Below are positions 1-12,057 of a stretch of DNA of 64,000 nt, one piece after another. The stretch is from Kwoniella bestiolae CBS 10118. Taxonomy: Eukaryota; Basidiomycota; Tremellomycetes; Tremellales; Cryptococcaceae. The first letter of the stretch is position 1; the number at the start of each line of letters is the position of its first letter. Under the pieces are notes generated by a model. That model had not been told where the DNA came from, made no database searches, and worked only from the letters and a program-made list of their open reading frames with translations. The DNA lies in the NCBI RefSeq assembly GCF_000512585.2, contig NC_089241.1, forward strand, positions 8,078,001 to 8,142,000. Direction: 5' to 3'. A program made the translations under genes and the position numbers.

Positions 1-482
1 TTACAGGCAAAACTCTGCTACCTCATTCTACGGTCATCTAACATATTACAACGTCGGTGACTTCAAATGCCTTACCGCATCGTCCACGGATAATGGTTTC
101 GAAGGTTCAGCGTTGACATTGCAAGATTGTCAATACGATTATGAGGATGCTGCTGCCTCTGGACAATACTTTGAGTGAGTCACTCGAAGTCCTCCCTATG
201 TTTTTCGTCAGCTGATCGGTCATACGGATACAACCTACAGGATGCACATCGCAGATGCAGGATATTGGTACGCCCACTTGGTAGATAAAGATACGTAAGT
301 TCTACTTACCACTTGCCCGATACCGGATACACGAATGATCAGCTAATGAAGATATTTTCCTCTTCGACAGCGTGTACGGCCCCACCCCCGAGCTCAATAT
401 TAACGGTTCGTTGGTATTGTACGATGTGATCGGGGCGAATAAGACTTTCACATATTTCGGATTCAAAGCTCAAGAATTCTAA
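1..482 (+). CDS. 3' end of an unknown gene (partial)
   Basis: This is the C-terminal part of a protein whose start lies left of the window. Three exons can be read: 1(or 7)-174, 241-294 and 371-482, joined by GTGAGT...CAG and GTAAGT...CAG introns in one frame, ending in TAA. The window may open exactly at an intron end (TTACAG at 1-6). The readable peptide includes FKCLTASSTDNG and LTLQDCQYD, a spacing of Cys-Leu and Leu-x-x-Cys that recalls ricin-B-like beta-trefoil lectin repeats, then a Tyr/Trp-rich stretch and a C-terminus ending KAQEF. No family is claimed. A secreted carbohydrate-binding protein is a guess from the lectin-like spacing only. Confidence 0.6.
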
Positions 483-1203
483 TTGGAGACATGGCTTTGA
501 TTGCGTAACAAGGTGTTAGACTGACATGGACATCACAGGTACAGGTGAAAAAGATTGAGACATATGGAACTGACACTTGGCTGTAGTACAATATACAGAT
601 ATATATAATTACGTATGTAGTAATTTGCTGTAAGCCTCATTACGGTCCCTCCGACAGCTTCTCCTGGTGGTAGAACGTGAAACATCAAGGGGTTGAAACG
701 ATGACTGAGATGTGAATGGACCCATGCCCACATACGCTTATCCCTCCATGACTGAATGCTTCGCGACCGATCATCTGGCATGAAACGAACTCACCCAGGT
801 TGAAACTGAATTGAATGCTCGATTTGACGCTTTCAGCAACAACAGTCTGAGGAACAGTAAGTAATTAATGGTTTCATCTTTGATGTACCGTACCCTCACT
901 CATCAGACGATATCTGTGCCGTTTCAGTCCAGACTGACTTGCGATCTTGTGCTCAGTACTGTTTGATCATGAGACAAGCTGCAATCGATGGAGAATGTTA
1001 TGCAGAAATGATGCATATATAACATCGAAGAAATTTATAATGCTTTATTTTACTCTTTCTTTCCAAGTTTACCATGCGAAAATTGGAATCAATCCAAACC
1101 GATCCGATAAACTCAAACAAAACAAAAGAAATGACGAAGTACGATACAAATCAAGAATGTCCCTCCCTATCTAACTTATCAATCAGGAACGAAACACCTC
1201 TTT
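483..1203. other. Intergenic, convergent 3' regions
   Basis: Lies between the stop of the partial + strand gene and the stop of the WSC gene on the - strand. Only short, composition-driven open frames occur. No RNA gene, repeat or promoter is recognisable; it should hold the two 3' UTRs. Confidence 0.6.
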
Positions 1204-4200
1204 CTACCAATGAGCGAAGACACCCTTTCCTCTCCTCTTCATCGACTGCTCATTCACGTTCTTCTTATTCTGCGAGTGAACCACCCTTCTCTCTCCCTTT
1301 CGATCCCGTCGAATAGACGCAGAACCACTGTCGAACCTCTTGGCGTTCTGTGGTCTAGTGGCAGCCTGAGCCCTGAAGACAGAGTAGGTGTTGTTGATGG
1401 TTCCTCCGCAGGATTGGTTGGCGTCACCCGAACATTTGGTGGAACAGCTGGAAGCGGGCGCGGAAGTCAATCCGTCAAGTGTGTTGGAACATCCACAGGT
1501 GTTTCCTCCAGAGAGACCAGAGTAGGTGTAGTAGTTTGCGTTACACCAGATCTGACACATAGAAGGAGTGAGGTTATCGTGGCCCGTCATGGTCGCAGAG
1601 GAGAAGACGGTGTTCCCGCCTGTCCAACAGCCCAGAGCAGTTCCAGTGGGGATAGCAGCGCTGGACGAGGTGGTGGAGGACGATCGGATCACAGTGGTGG
1701 AAGTAGCTGTCACCGCTGATGAAGCTGGGGCTTTGCTGGTAGAAGAGGAAGCAGCAGCCGTGGAGGTGGTGGAGGAAGAAGCGGGTGCGGCTGAGCTTGC
1801 CTTGGAGCTGGAGCTTGAGCTTGGAACGGTCACACTCGAAGTGGCAGGGGCAGTCACGGCAGAGGTGATAGGTGCAGTGGAAGTTACGCTGACCGTACCG
1901 TCAGTTGCGATCGCGCCACCACCGGGGATCGAGGCTTTAGAGCTGGAAGCGCTGGAGCTCGAGCTGGCGGGTCGAGAAGAGCTGCTAGAAGCTGGAGCAG
2001 CGGCGACTGAGGAGGAAGCGGCTTTGGAGACGGAACTGCTGCTTGACGCGGCAGCTGCGCTGGACGAGGCGGCTCTTGATGAAGATGCTGAAGAGGAGGC
2101 AGCAGCTGATGAGGACGAGGCCGATCGAGAAACCGAGACGCTCGATGCGGAGGCGGAGGCGGAGGCCGAAGCAGAAGCCGATCGGGATACTGAGCCAGAG
2201 ACCGATCCAGTGGCACTTGCTGAAGCGGAGACAGACACCGAGGCGGTAGTGTTGGGTGATGAGGCTCCGGCGATAGCGTAGAGCGACATCTTACCACCGG
2301 CACCACAAGCTTCGGTAGGAGCACCGGGACACTTGCTAGTACATTGAGAGTCGGGCAACAACGCTACGGCGGGTTTGCTGGTACCGCAGTAACATTGTGT
2401 ACCAGCCTCAGTACCGTAGTTGTTGTATCCAGCTGCGACACAGATCTTTCGACAGGCGTCACTGGACATACCACCGTTGGTGATCGAGTAGTTGGGCAGG
2501 ACTCGGGGATTACCGTCGTTGACACATCCTACGTAATTCGCTGGGAACCCTGCGGGGGTGTTGGACCCTGCACCAGTGGTATCGTAGATTGACCAAGCGG
2601 AGGAGAAGGTGGCACCACAAGTCTCAGTGGTGTTACCTTGACAAGGGGCGTTACATGATGCGGGAGCAGCGGCAGCACCGTAAGTGGCACTGTTACCACA
2701 GACACAGGTGTTTCCGTTGGTCGTACCAGCAATGGAGAATCCGGCACTTCTACATGTCCTTCGACAGAGCGAGGCAGTCATGTATCCACCAGAGTATGAC
2801 AATGCGGGTGTCTGACCGAATGTACCTTGCGAGTAACATCCCTTGAGACCCTCGACAGTCGCTACGGTCGTGGTGGCGTTCAAGGTCGAGTAGACCGAAA
2901 GGATGTTTCCACTACCACAGATACCGACTTTACCAGCACACTGTTGTGAACAGCCGCTCTCGGCCACTCGGTATCCTCCAGAGGTGGGATCGAGTTTGGC
3001 GGCACAGTAACATTGACTTGCGTATTCGGAACCGGCGAAAGCGTATCCGAGCGCTTTACAGTTGGAGATACACAGATCGTTGGTCATACTGGACGAGGAG
3101 AAGTAGTATGATGGTAACATTCTGGTTGAACCTTCTCGGAAACAACCTACATATCCAGTAGAGTTGGAAGTGACCACGAAATCAGCAGACTTGATACCGG
3201 TGTTGGCCAATTCGTATGTAGCGATCGTAGTTGCGGTACCACAGTTCTGAGTCGAGTTACCGGTACATGGGTTGTTACATGATGCAGAGGTGGTGACGAG
3301 GGTAGGAGCGACGCTGGAACATTTACATTGGTTTCCGTTTCTGATACCGGCGTAGGCTGAACCTCTGGCGTAACACCATTGATTACATGAATCAACGGAC
3401 ATCCAATCACTAACGTAAGAGTTACCGTTGAAAGTGGAGTCATCGGTGAAACAACCGAGGTAACCTCTGATGCCATTGCTGGCGACAGCACCGGTAGCGT
3501 TGTACAGATCCATGTAACCGGACGCACCACAGGTTTCGTTGTTGTTACCTGCACACTTGACGTTACAAGACGAAGTAGGAGCTTTGGCGCCATTGGCGAT
3601 CTTGTTACCACAGAAACATTGGTTTCCAGCTTCGGTACCGGCGTATTGGTATCCCTGGTTGGCACAGGCTACTCGACAAGCCTTGGCAGAAAGAGGGTTG
3701 GCAGTGTAGGAGTAATCTTGCAATGTTCTGGCATTACCGGCATCGGTCCAACATGATACCCATCCGTCAGGCTTGTTGATGGTCACCGTTACTTCGGAGG
3801 TGTTGTACACGGCGGCTTGAGTTTGACCACCACAGTATTCGGTGCTGTTACCACCACATTTGTAGTATTGACATGAACTTGCTGGGTATTTCTGAGTGGC
3901 ACCGGCCCAAGAGTTACCACATCCACAGTACTTTGAAAGGTAGACCGAAGCGAGACCATAGCCGAATTCACTACATGTGGTTCGACATTTCTCGATGGTC
4001 ATACCGTTATCGTAGTAGGTGTAACCGGTGAGACCTCTGTTGGAGTTCTCGTAACATGTGATGTAATCGGCAGCGGATTGACCAGGCATGATGGGAGCCA
4101 TCGTCGAGTTGTCGAGGGCATATGCTTCGAGCAGACCACCAGCGCCACAGGTCTCGGACGAGTTACCGGAACAGACCTTGTTACAGTACATGCCGGACAC

Positions 4201-6599
4201 GTATTGAGTGGTGGTAGGGACGTTGTTACCACATCGACATTGGTTTCCGTTCTCTACACCGGCGTACGAGTATCCCAGTTCCATACAGGTTTGCTTACAG
4301 ATCTCGACGGACATTGGGTTGACAGTGTAAGAGTAGTAGTTTTGGAAGGCAATGTTGGAGCCAGAATCTTGGAAACAACCGAGGTAACCAGCAGGTTTAC
4401 TAGCTTTGACAGAGGCGACCGTGGTGTTGGCTCCGGCGGTGGTATAAAGATCCATAGCGTTGGTACCACCACAGACAGCCGTCGAGTTACCGGAACAAGG
4501 AGTCGAACACTGACTGACAGGGAGTCGTTGGGTGATCTGAGGCGAGTTACCACAGTAACAGGTCTTACCAGTCTCGACACCAGCGTAGGAGTAACCAAGC
4601 TCGGAACAACCGTTGATACAGGTTTGAGGAGTGATGGTGCCGGTCCAATAATTGTTGGTCAAAGCGAGTCGACCACTGAGATCTTGGTAACAACCTTGCC
4701 ATCCAGGTGGGTGGTAGACTGATGATTTCTCGATACTGGCATCGGTAATGTTGTAGACTGAAGATCGGTAGTAGTCACCACACTTCTGAGTCGAGTTACC
4801 GGTACAGCCGACAGTACAGTATGAGGAGGGTACGAGAGATCCGGTACCGAATCGCCACTCGTTACCGCAATAACACCATTTAGCAGAGGTGGTTAAAGCC
4901 CAGTTGGTCTTGAGGTTGTGACAGGCAGCAATACAAGTTTCGGTGGTCATGGAGCCAGATTGGAAGTTGTAAGTGGAAGCACCGATAAGACCTTGAGAAG
5001 TTGTACCGGGGTTGTTGTAACAACCGACGTATTGGGTACCATCGGCGAGAGTGGTCGAGTTCTGGGTGGTCCCATTGGCAGCATACCAGATATTGAAGAT
5101 ATAGTTACCACCACATTGCTGGGCACTGTTACCGGGACAAGGGGTAGAGCACATTCCGGGGAAATAACTTGCAGAGGGTCGAATGGCGTTACCACAAACA
5201 CAGTTCCAAGCACCGACTTGACCGGTACCAGCGTATTGGTAGCCGGCAGAGAGACAGGATGCTTGACAAGATTCAACCGTCATGGACGCATCGGTATAGG
5301 ACACACCACCGGTGAGGGCAGTAATTTCCTTAAGACAGGCGATGTTGTGCCATCCGGGGGTGGTGGGAAGTTTGAACAGCTGGGTGTCCGCGGCAGAGGC
5401 AACGTATGCACCGTCTTGGCCAGTCATACCGGAGATGTCAAGACCAGCGATGGCTGGGTTACAGCCAGGCTTGTCACCAGTGCCCCAAGTGGGGTTACAG
5501 CCGGGGAGTCGAGGAATAGGAACGTTGTCCAAGTTTCCGAAAGGTTCTTGTAATTCTCCTCGCTCGGGTTTACAGGCTTTGGCAGCGGCATCGTTCATGG
5601 TGGGAGCCAGAACGGGACATTCACCCATTTGCCTGACACAAACAAATCAGCTGATAACACCTTCTTCGGGAACCGAACGACGGGAACACTTACATTGAGT
5701 GGTAGACACCGACACATGTACCGTTAGCGTTAAGAGCTCTTCTCAGGAGGTCTTGGTCCCAACCTTCAACGAAATCACCGTGAACACCATAACCAGTGGT
5801 ATCGCCGTTTGCCCAGGCAAGTTTACCAGCAAGAGCTTGACCAGGGTTGTAGTTGGAGGTGGACCAAGTGTACTCAAGTTGAATGGCGGGGAGACGAATA
5901 GGGTGAGACCATGGACAAGAACCAGATCGAACACCGTTGTCGGGCCAGGTCATGTGAGAACCATCAGTCTTGTAAAGATTGACACCATCCCAACATGGTG
6001 GGAAGAACAGCTCGGTCTTCATACCCCATGGACAGTCTCGGTTGAAGTTGAAACTGTTACCAAGGAGAGAGCCAGAGAAATCTTGGTTGATCTGACATGT
6101 GAAGACGGCCACATTGGTGGGTGACTTGTTCATGGGGTTACCAGTCAATATTCGAAGACCCTTGGGGAATGGGCTGACATTCTGATACTGCGAGTTTCGA
6201 GACAAGAAGTAGTAGAATCGGACAAGAGCTGGGACAGGAACGTATTTGTTGCTGTCGGAGTCGATAACATAAAGGTCTGGAGTGGAGAAAGGTCAGTAGA
6301 GGTTCCATCCGAGTAGACGTCCTTCACTCACTAGGCATCCAATAGTTCGACTTATCAGCTTGTTGTCTAAGCGATGAACATGAAGCGGCGGAGTAGTAGT
6401 CCGAGTTATAGAACGCAGCCATTCTAGAACCACCAATGATCTTGTGCATATGCGTCGATTGCTGGTTAGGTGAGACGATAGGATCTATCTCCTCGTTGGC
6501 GAGGATATAGATGTAATCTAAATGCCAGGCATCATCTTGTGCTTGCACGAAGACTGCCGAAGCGAGAAAGGCGAGGAGGTAGACGAATCGAGAGAACAT
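1204..6599 (-). CDS. DUF1996 protein with 11 WSC domains
   Basis: A secreted or wall-associated protein of 1759 residues in three exons (6599-6332, 6276-5694, 5632-1204). Residues 1-20 are a signal peptide. A DUF1996 domain follows (about 25-285), with family hallmarks SHMHKIIGGS, ADKSNYWMP, FPPCWDG, CPWSHPIRLP and NGDTTGYGVHGDF. After about residue 380 come ten WSC domains in tandem, each about 90-100 residues with the usual Cys pattern (GC.., CYCG, C...C.G....CG). A long Ser/Ala/Val-rich, probably O-glycosylated spacer and an eleventh WSC domain follow, then a basic tail. WSC domains are known or proposed to bind glycans and occur in cell-wall sensors and oxidases. No transmembrane segment or GPI signal is evident at the C-terminus, so a secreted lectin-like role is inferred. 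The start is fixed by the signal peptide. Confidence 0.93.
1655..2255 (-). repeat. Low-complexity Ser/Ala spacer inside the WSC gene
   Basis: The sense strand is dominated by TCN/GCN triplets coding long runs such as SASASASASASS and SSSSAAASSS between WSC domains 10 and 11. It is likely a mucin-like extended spacer. Its reverse strand is read as long Glu/Ala-rich open frames that are not genes. Confidence 0.85.
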
Positions 6600-9286
6600 C
6601 TTGAAGAGTGTACCTTTACTAATCGTCAGCTACAGATGGGGAAGGAAGTCGGATGAAGGGAATCACTCACTCGTGTAAACCCCTTCGCTTCAATCTTATT
6701 ATTATATAGGAATGTTAATATATGTGTGTTGATAAGGGAACGTGATCTTGAAGTAGGTTATAAGCTGAATTGACCAATCCTGGATATCGAGGTCGACAAT
6801 TGTTTTCGACAATGAGATCCGAGTACTTGGTTGAAGTGTAAAAGTGGGCGTTTTTAGTGGCGAAGAAGACTACCAGAACCAGTCTATATAGTCTTGAATC
6901 TGATCGGCGAGGTTTCAACGATCAACCTCGATTGTAGAGAACCACCAGTGGTTTCCGTTTTCCGTTTACTGGATTTCTTCCGATCGGCAAGAATAGCCAA
7001 GGACTCAATTGGTGTGGGAGTTGAAGGAGCGACGAGACCAAGTAAGATGAGGAGAGAAAAACCAACGATGAGAGACAATAGACAATAGACAAAATAGACA
7101 AAAGAATGGATAAAAAAAGAAACCGGAGCAAGCTTGAATGAAGAAAGTTAGACTGTCTTAACTGTTTGCGGCGACAAAAGTCGTGTAAGACACCAACCGA
7201 TCGACAGGTCCGAAATGCCTCGTACAGTAAGCTCTTTCGGATCAAGGGCAAATTCCACTTGCCTCTCGTAAAAACGCGACGCCACCTGTCTAAGAGGTCC
7301 TCGCTGTTTCGCTGTGCCCTGGGTCTTGACCCTAGGAATTACTTCACCGTTACTCTGGCTCCTTCAAACCTTCATACATGTGCTTGACTTCTCAGCACAA
7401 GTTACTCATCTTCAACAAAGTGCGGTACCGTACCATGACTCCATCAATTCGAGAACTTGCTCGCATCACAATTGAAGTGTGAGACACTTTAGCGTACTTC
7501 CAGTAAGCTGATGTTACTCCAATCTGATTCATTTGTGTTGAACGTTACCGGGCAAATGGGTTGCCGGGGGATGATCGTTTAGTCGAGTCTCACATAGCCA
7601 AGGAATGTTTGGTAAATCGCTGCAAACCGCCATGGAATTGAAAAAGATCTGCTCGAGTAAGTTGGAAAAGCCACCCGCATCAGGAAAATCCTGTTCTGAT
7701 CATCCTCGCGAAGGGTTGAAGCAGGTTTACGAAAAGAGAATCAGGATAAACCTTAAATAGAGATGGTTGACGTTATGACGCGTTGTGGTTCCTGGCAAGA
7801 TAGCAGAGACGCCTTTTACACGTGCAGTGAGACAAATCCGACTGGAAGATAGGGTTCATTTTAAAGATGTAAACAAAGCTCATCTACTTTACGGTGTATG
7901 GGCTGCATCGGTTTCGACGCCCAGATTGATTCCAATTAAAAATGCAGGGTCCAGCATCTGAGACAAGTGGCTTGTAAATGATCAACGCCACCGCATATGG
8001 ACCTTCTAGAAAACCAAGGCCCGGCATCAAGATAATGTCAACAAACGATATCTCATCCATCTCTGGGACCATCCGAGCGACGGAACACCGAGAGCATCCG
8101 AGTCCTCTGGAGTAATTATAGAACCACATAATAGCCTTGCGTTATGCCGGGGACCTAGCTTCGCAGCGTGATGATAAGCTTCAGCGAGGTCTCAAGGATG
8201 AGCAACTGAATTCACGATCTTCACTGAATGGTCGAGATGAATCGAAGCGCTGTAGGATCGGAGTAACTGTGATACATGATACATCGAATCAGCTTGGAAG
8301 TGGCTCGATCGAACTTTCAGCCATCCAATCTGCATTCGTCACCACATTACCTAAGACGATCTTGGTGGCAATGAGAGCAGAGCGGCAGCCACCACTTATT
8401 TAGGATGTCAGATCCTATATGTATCTATCTGAAAAAATCGCTTACTGCCTTTGGCCACGGATTAATTACATCTGATTCCGCCAGCGGCAAGGCTTTTCAA
8501 ATGGAAGCCTGAAGAAGACTTCCATCATGAAGCCCTTGGCACTCTTCTTCTGGCTTGGTGTAGATCCTCTCCGTTGCCACCACTTACACAGTCTTTAGTG
8601 GCAAAGAAGCATAAAACCGAATAATCGGTACCAGCTTCCATACCTCTGTCGGACGTAACTACTTGTCATCAGGTGAGGAAGCGCCTGCTTGGCCTCTCCG
8701 GTGCTGATGCTTCTTGCCCCTTATTCTCCCATTTGAGGAGATCCGAACTAGTCAGTGCTCAAGAGAAAGGTGAAACAGAGGTGACTATGCAGACTTTCGG
8801 ACGGAACCAAAATCCTCTTGGCGTTCGAGCCAAGGCATCAGTTGTAACCGTACACGGTAATCTGAGACGATGTAGATTGGTATGTATTTCTGCCATACTT
8901 CGTCCGAAGGTATACAGCAATACCCACCGTGTCTTTCGATGCAACCGTTGAGCAAAGACGTCTCGGTCACCAAAGATGGAGGTATCTACTGATGTCACTC
9001 GTCAGAGGCTGAATCACGCCTCAGCAACCAGTTAAAGTGGCAATCTGTAAACCCAAAGGATGTCTACCTTCCTTATCGCTGTTCATGTGGTCTTGCCCAA
9101 GAAAGTCTTATGAACAGTGTCCATCTCATTAATGTTCGGAATATTGGGTATGTACCTATGTATTACTGTGTGTTCACATCAAATATATGAAAATTCTATA
9201 TGACATATGAAAAATGACTCAACCTCCAAGTGACTGAACTACCCTTCCTTCTTTCCCCTCCGCCTCCTCCGCTCCAAAAAACTGTT
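6600..9286. other. 2.7 kb without an intact gene
   Basis: The first part is the promoter and 5' leader of the WSC gene. Beyond that only open frames under 110 codons are found. None starts in good context, continues across a plausible intron or resembles a known family. The unusual size for such a compact genome, and the transporter relic just to the right, suggest a decayed locus. Confidence 0.5.
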
Positions 9287-9345
9287 CTAACGCCTTTGCC
9301 ATTTGAGGAATCGTGCGGCGAGCAGTAAGCGATTGAACACATTAC
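9287..9345 (-). pseudogene. Relic of a PDR-type ABC transporter C-terminus
   Basis: On the - strand this reads CNVFNRLLLAARFLKWQRR followed by a stop. It matches the last residues of the intact ABC transporter at 17373-22310 (CVFNILVLLLAARFLKWQRR, stop). The nucleotide copies differ mostly at third positions (for example CTCAAATGGCAAAGG versus CTGAAATGGCAAAGA), so it is not a recent copy but the end of an older paralogue. Upstream on the same strand the frame stays open to about 9526, yet the expected transmembrane segment and second nucleotide-binding domain are not recognisable. I interpret it as a decayed gene end. Confidence 0.6.
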
Positions 9346-9510
9346 ATCCTCTGTGTGTGCACGTCTTGAGCTTTTGGGGTTCCGCATAGCGTCTGTGTAT
9401 CCACATTACCTTGAATAACCATATATGTATATCCATTAAGATGCATGGCACCACAAACAGTACTGATGCGATGGATCGGATTTTCACGCAGTAAATTGCC
9501 AAACCCAGCT

Positions 9511-9617
9511 GGAGAACGCGCGCCAATCATTTTTGGAGAACGCGTCTACTTATGGTATATGTTTTTCCCAAAACAAGCTGGTGAACGCGCGCATTTCAAT
9601 CGAAGTTGGTGAACGCG
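9511..9617. repeat. Four GGWGAACGCG boxes
   Basis: Four copies of GGWGAACGCG lie in the same orientation at 9511-9520, 9535-9544, 9580-9589 and 9608-9617. The first and third share a longer core GCTGGWGAACGCGCGC. Each contains ACGCG and the second contains ACGCGT, the MluI cell-cycle box recognised by MBF-type (Mbp1/Swi6) factors in fungi. They could be a regulatory array or a degenerating minisatellite. No gene start lies immediately next to them. Confidence 0.55.
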
Positions 9618-10023
9618 CTGCTTCAAGGCATTCTTCTCCACCCCCTCATTCTTCCGAATGATGCATATACATGAATGAGCTGTCAGATTCTCGGAGGGGA
9701 TCCTTGATGACTTGCGTTGATGCATATGAGAATGTCCGTGGGTCAGTCGGCACCAGGAAGACTGATTGACATGAGTTGACGACGATTATATCCTCATGTC
9801 GATATTGACTATCAAATATTTTTGTTCTCTGCCACACATCGATGATACTTTGAATGCATATTTCAAATACAACTTTCTTCTCCAACGATTTAAAGGTCCT
9901 CCACCAATCAACAGCGTCAATATCCTCTCGATTGATACTGTTACACCAAAGATATGAACTGGGGAATGTACACAATGAGAAAATCCCACTATGTTTCTAG
10001 CACTTCTCGTGAAGCAGATCCGC
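9618..10023. other. 3' flank of the GIY-YIG gene
   Basis: About 400 bases after the stop of the GIY-YIG gene. Open frames on the - strand here are short and AT-driven. Nothing else is recognised. Confidence 0.45.
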
Positions 10024-12057
10024 TCATTTGATCCTAGGAGCGACCGACACAAATAACGCTACCAATCTCCTCAAGTCTCTTTCGGGATCCCAACTAGTGA
10101 ATTTGGAAGGTAATCCCATTTTGAGCGAAAGCAAGTGTTCCTTGGATGCTGGTCGGTTCTCATCGGCGTTTGGGGCCTCCTTTCGATTCAAGTATTCAGT
10201 GATGTTCTTAGCTTTAGCAGCGTCGAAAACATGTTTTCTTTGACTTCGGAAAATGATGGCACTTAATGATTGAGGTGCAGCTTGACAATCTTTAGGAAGA
10301 GCTGCTCTGAGTATTTGTCGCCAAGCTTCAAAGTCGAATCTTACTGGCAGCATCACGTTTTCACCTGACCCTAAGACCGCATCAACAACTTTGACCATTC
10401 TAGTGGCGTCTTTAGCAGAAATGAGAGTTTGATATCGTAATGAATCGACGATGTTTACGTTCAAACCACCTAAGTGTTTTATGGAGGTACGTGTGAGAAC
10501 GATGAAGACATGTTCGACGATGTGAAGAGCACCTTCCGGGACGAGCGTCTCTCCGCCGCAATCGACTATCAATTCCATTGACCAGCTCTGAAAGGCAGTA
10601 CCTATGGGCAGAAAGTCAACCTTAAACCAACAGGGGCATGTATACATGCATGTCACTTACGTTTCTCCTCCGCCTCTACTCTACGATTCACTATTTGATG
10701 TTTATGAGCGTTGAGGCGAGCATGAAGACCTTGCGTCATGCCGATATAACAAGGAGTTGCCTATATGGTATTTCAGTGAGGATATTCGTCTCGCAACAGT
10801 ATAGAAACTCACGTGTGCAGGATATCTCGCTTCTGTATAATCCTTCATCTTCCTATTGACTTTTTTTTTGTTCATGACTGGCCATACAGGCCTGAAGCAG
10901 TATATCCCGGCTCCGTTGGGCTTGTTCTTGACATCGTGAGGGCCCAAAGTCAATAAAGCTCTATAATCCCACATGTCCTCTCCGGCTCGTAGACTGTGGT
11001 TTCCGTCAGCTTGGTACACTGTTATTCAACTTCACTCACGCAGAGAAGAATACGTCTAAATGTGGATTTGTGTGGTAAGCTTGATACAATACCACAAACA
11101 TTCGCTCGCACTCGTAGATTCTCGGGCCATCGAAGAATACATTTACCAGGTCCAAGAAGGTATCGGGTAAGGCTGAGTGATATTCGTGGGATTTACATAG
11201 GTAGCCAGAGGAGTTTATTCTATAATCTCAATTAACATAAGCTCGTTCGATCGATTTATAGGACACACTCACGTATACATGTGGGTTCGACCCCTAATTC
11301 CATACTTTTTCAATGACTCCCTTATTACCTCTCCGTACTTTCCCACAAACTATCATGATTCTCGTCAGCAGATCCACTTTAAATCCTGAGAAGCACCTAC
11401 CTTTTCAATCTCACGTCCCTCTGCATTCTCCAAAATTTCATCGCAATACCACAGAAATCTCTCCTCACTCGATTTTGATGATACCTTGCCCTTTTTCCTC
11501 TCAATCTCTTGTCCCTCCTCTTCTTCTATAATTCTCTTGTTGATCTCCTCTTGGTCTTCTTCTTCCTGAATCTCTTTATCAACCTCTGGTACAAATTCCT
11601 TCGAAGTATCTTCTCCTGGTGCTGACACAAGCTCAATTCGTGATTTATCGTTCTCTTGAGACTGCATTGATCATGAGCATACTAACAACAACCTCTTTGG
11701 TGTAGCACTCACATCAAGGTAGAACTGTTTCAAACCCTCTGAAACTTCTTTCATATCGTAGCTCTCTTTCGGTTGCTGGTGGATGTTCGAATCAGTTGAG
11801 CTGACGTCATAGAATGACACTACCACTCACGCAGAATCCTTGAGCTCTTAAAAAGAGCTTTTCCACCTCAGTGGGTTGGTCCCATCGTGCCCAACTGGGT
11901 GGTTCAGGCTATGCAAGTCATCAGTCAGTGAGATTAGGATGATTAGATAACAAGATATAGAAGTAACAGGTCGAAGGCTTACCACTTCCGTAACCTGAAT
12001 CAAGTCATCCTCTAATGGCTCCGGATACATCCCCTTCAACATACTATCGTAAGGCAT
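10024..12057 (-). CDS. GIY-YIG nuclease-domain protein, lineage-specific
   Basis: Nine exons (12057-11983, 11908-11831, 11775-11713, 11661-11401, 11349-11273, 11219-11040, 10993-10813, 10760-10661, 10601-10024) join in frame to a 530-residue protein. The N-terminal 160 residues are charged, with a Glu/Lys-rich probable coiled coil. From about residue 270 there is a GIY-YIG-type core: GAGIYCF (G274-Y276), then CYIGMT (Y310-G312), LHARLNAH with the expected catalytic Arg (R320), and LHIVEHVFI with the expected metal-binding Glu (E368). This family cuts or nicks DNA through one metal ion. The GIY to YIG spacing is 33 residues instead of the usual 10-11, implying an insertion. The C-terminal 150 residues are unassigned. 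Whether it is a domesticated nuclease, a repair protein or a selfish-element relative is open. Confidence 0.75.

Noticed and set aside
1568..2281. 237-codon + strand open frame rich in Glu and Ala
   Set aside because: Mirror image of the Ser/Ala-rich spacer of the WSC gene; composition alone keeps it open.
4078..4722. 214-codon + strand open frame inside the WSC gene
   Set aside because: Antisense to conserved WSC domains, Thr/Val/Arg-rich shadow with no family resemblance.
8137..8403. 88-codon + strand open frame, with a divergent 81-codon frame on the other strand
   Set aside because: No similarity, no splice continuation; within a region that looks non-coding.
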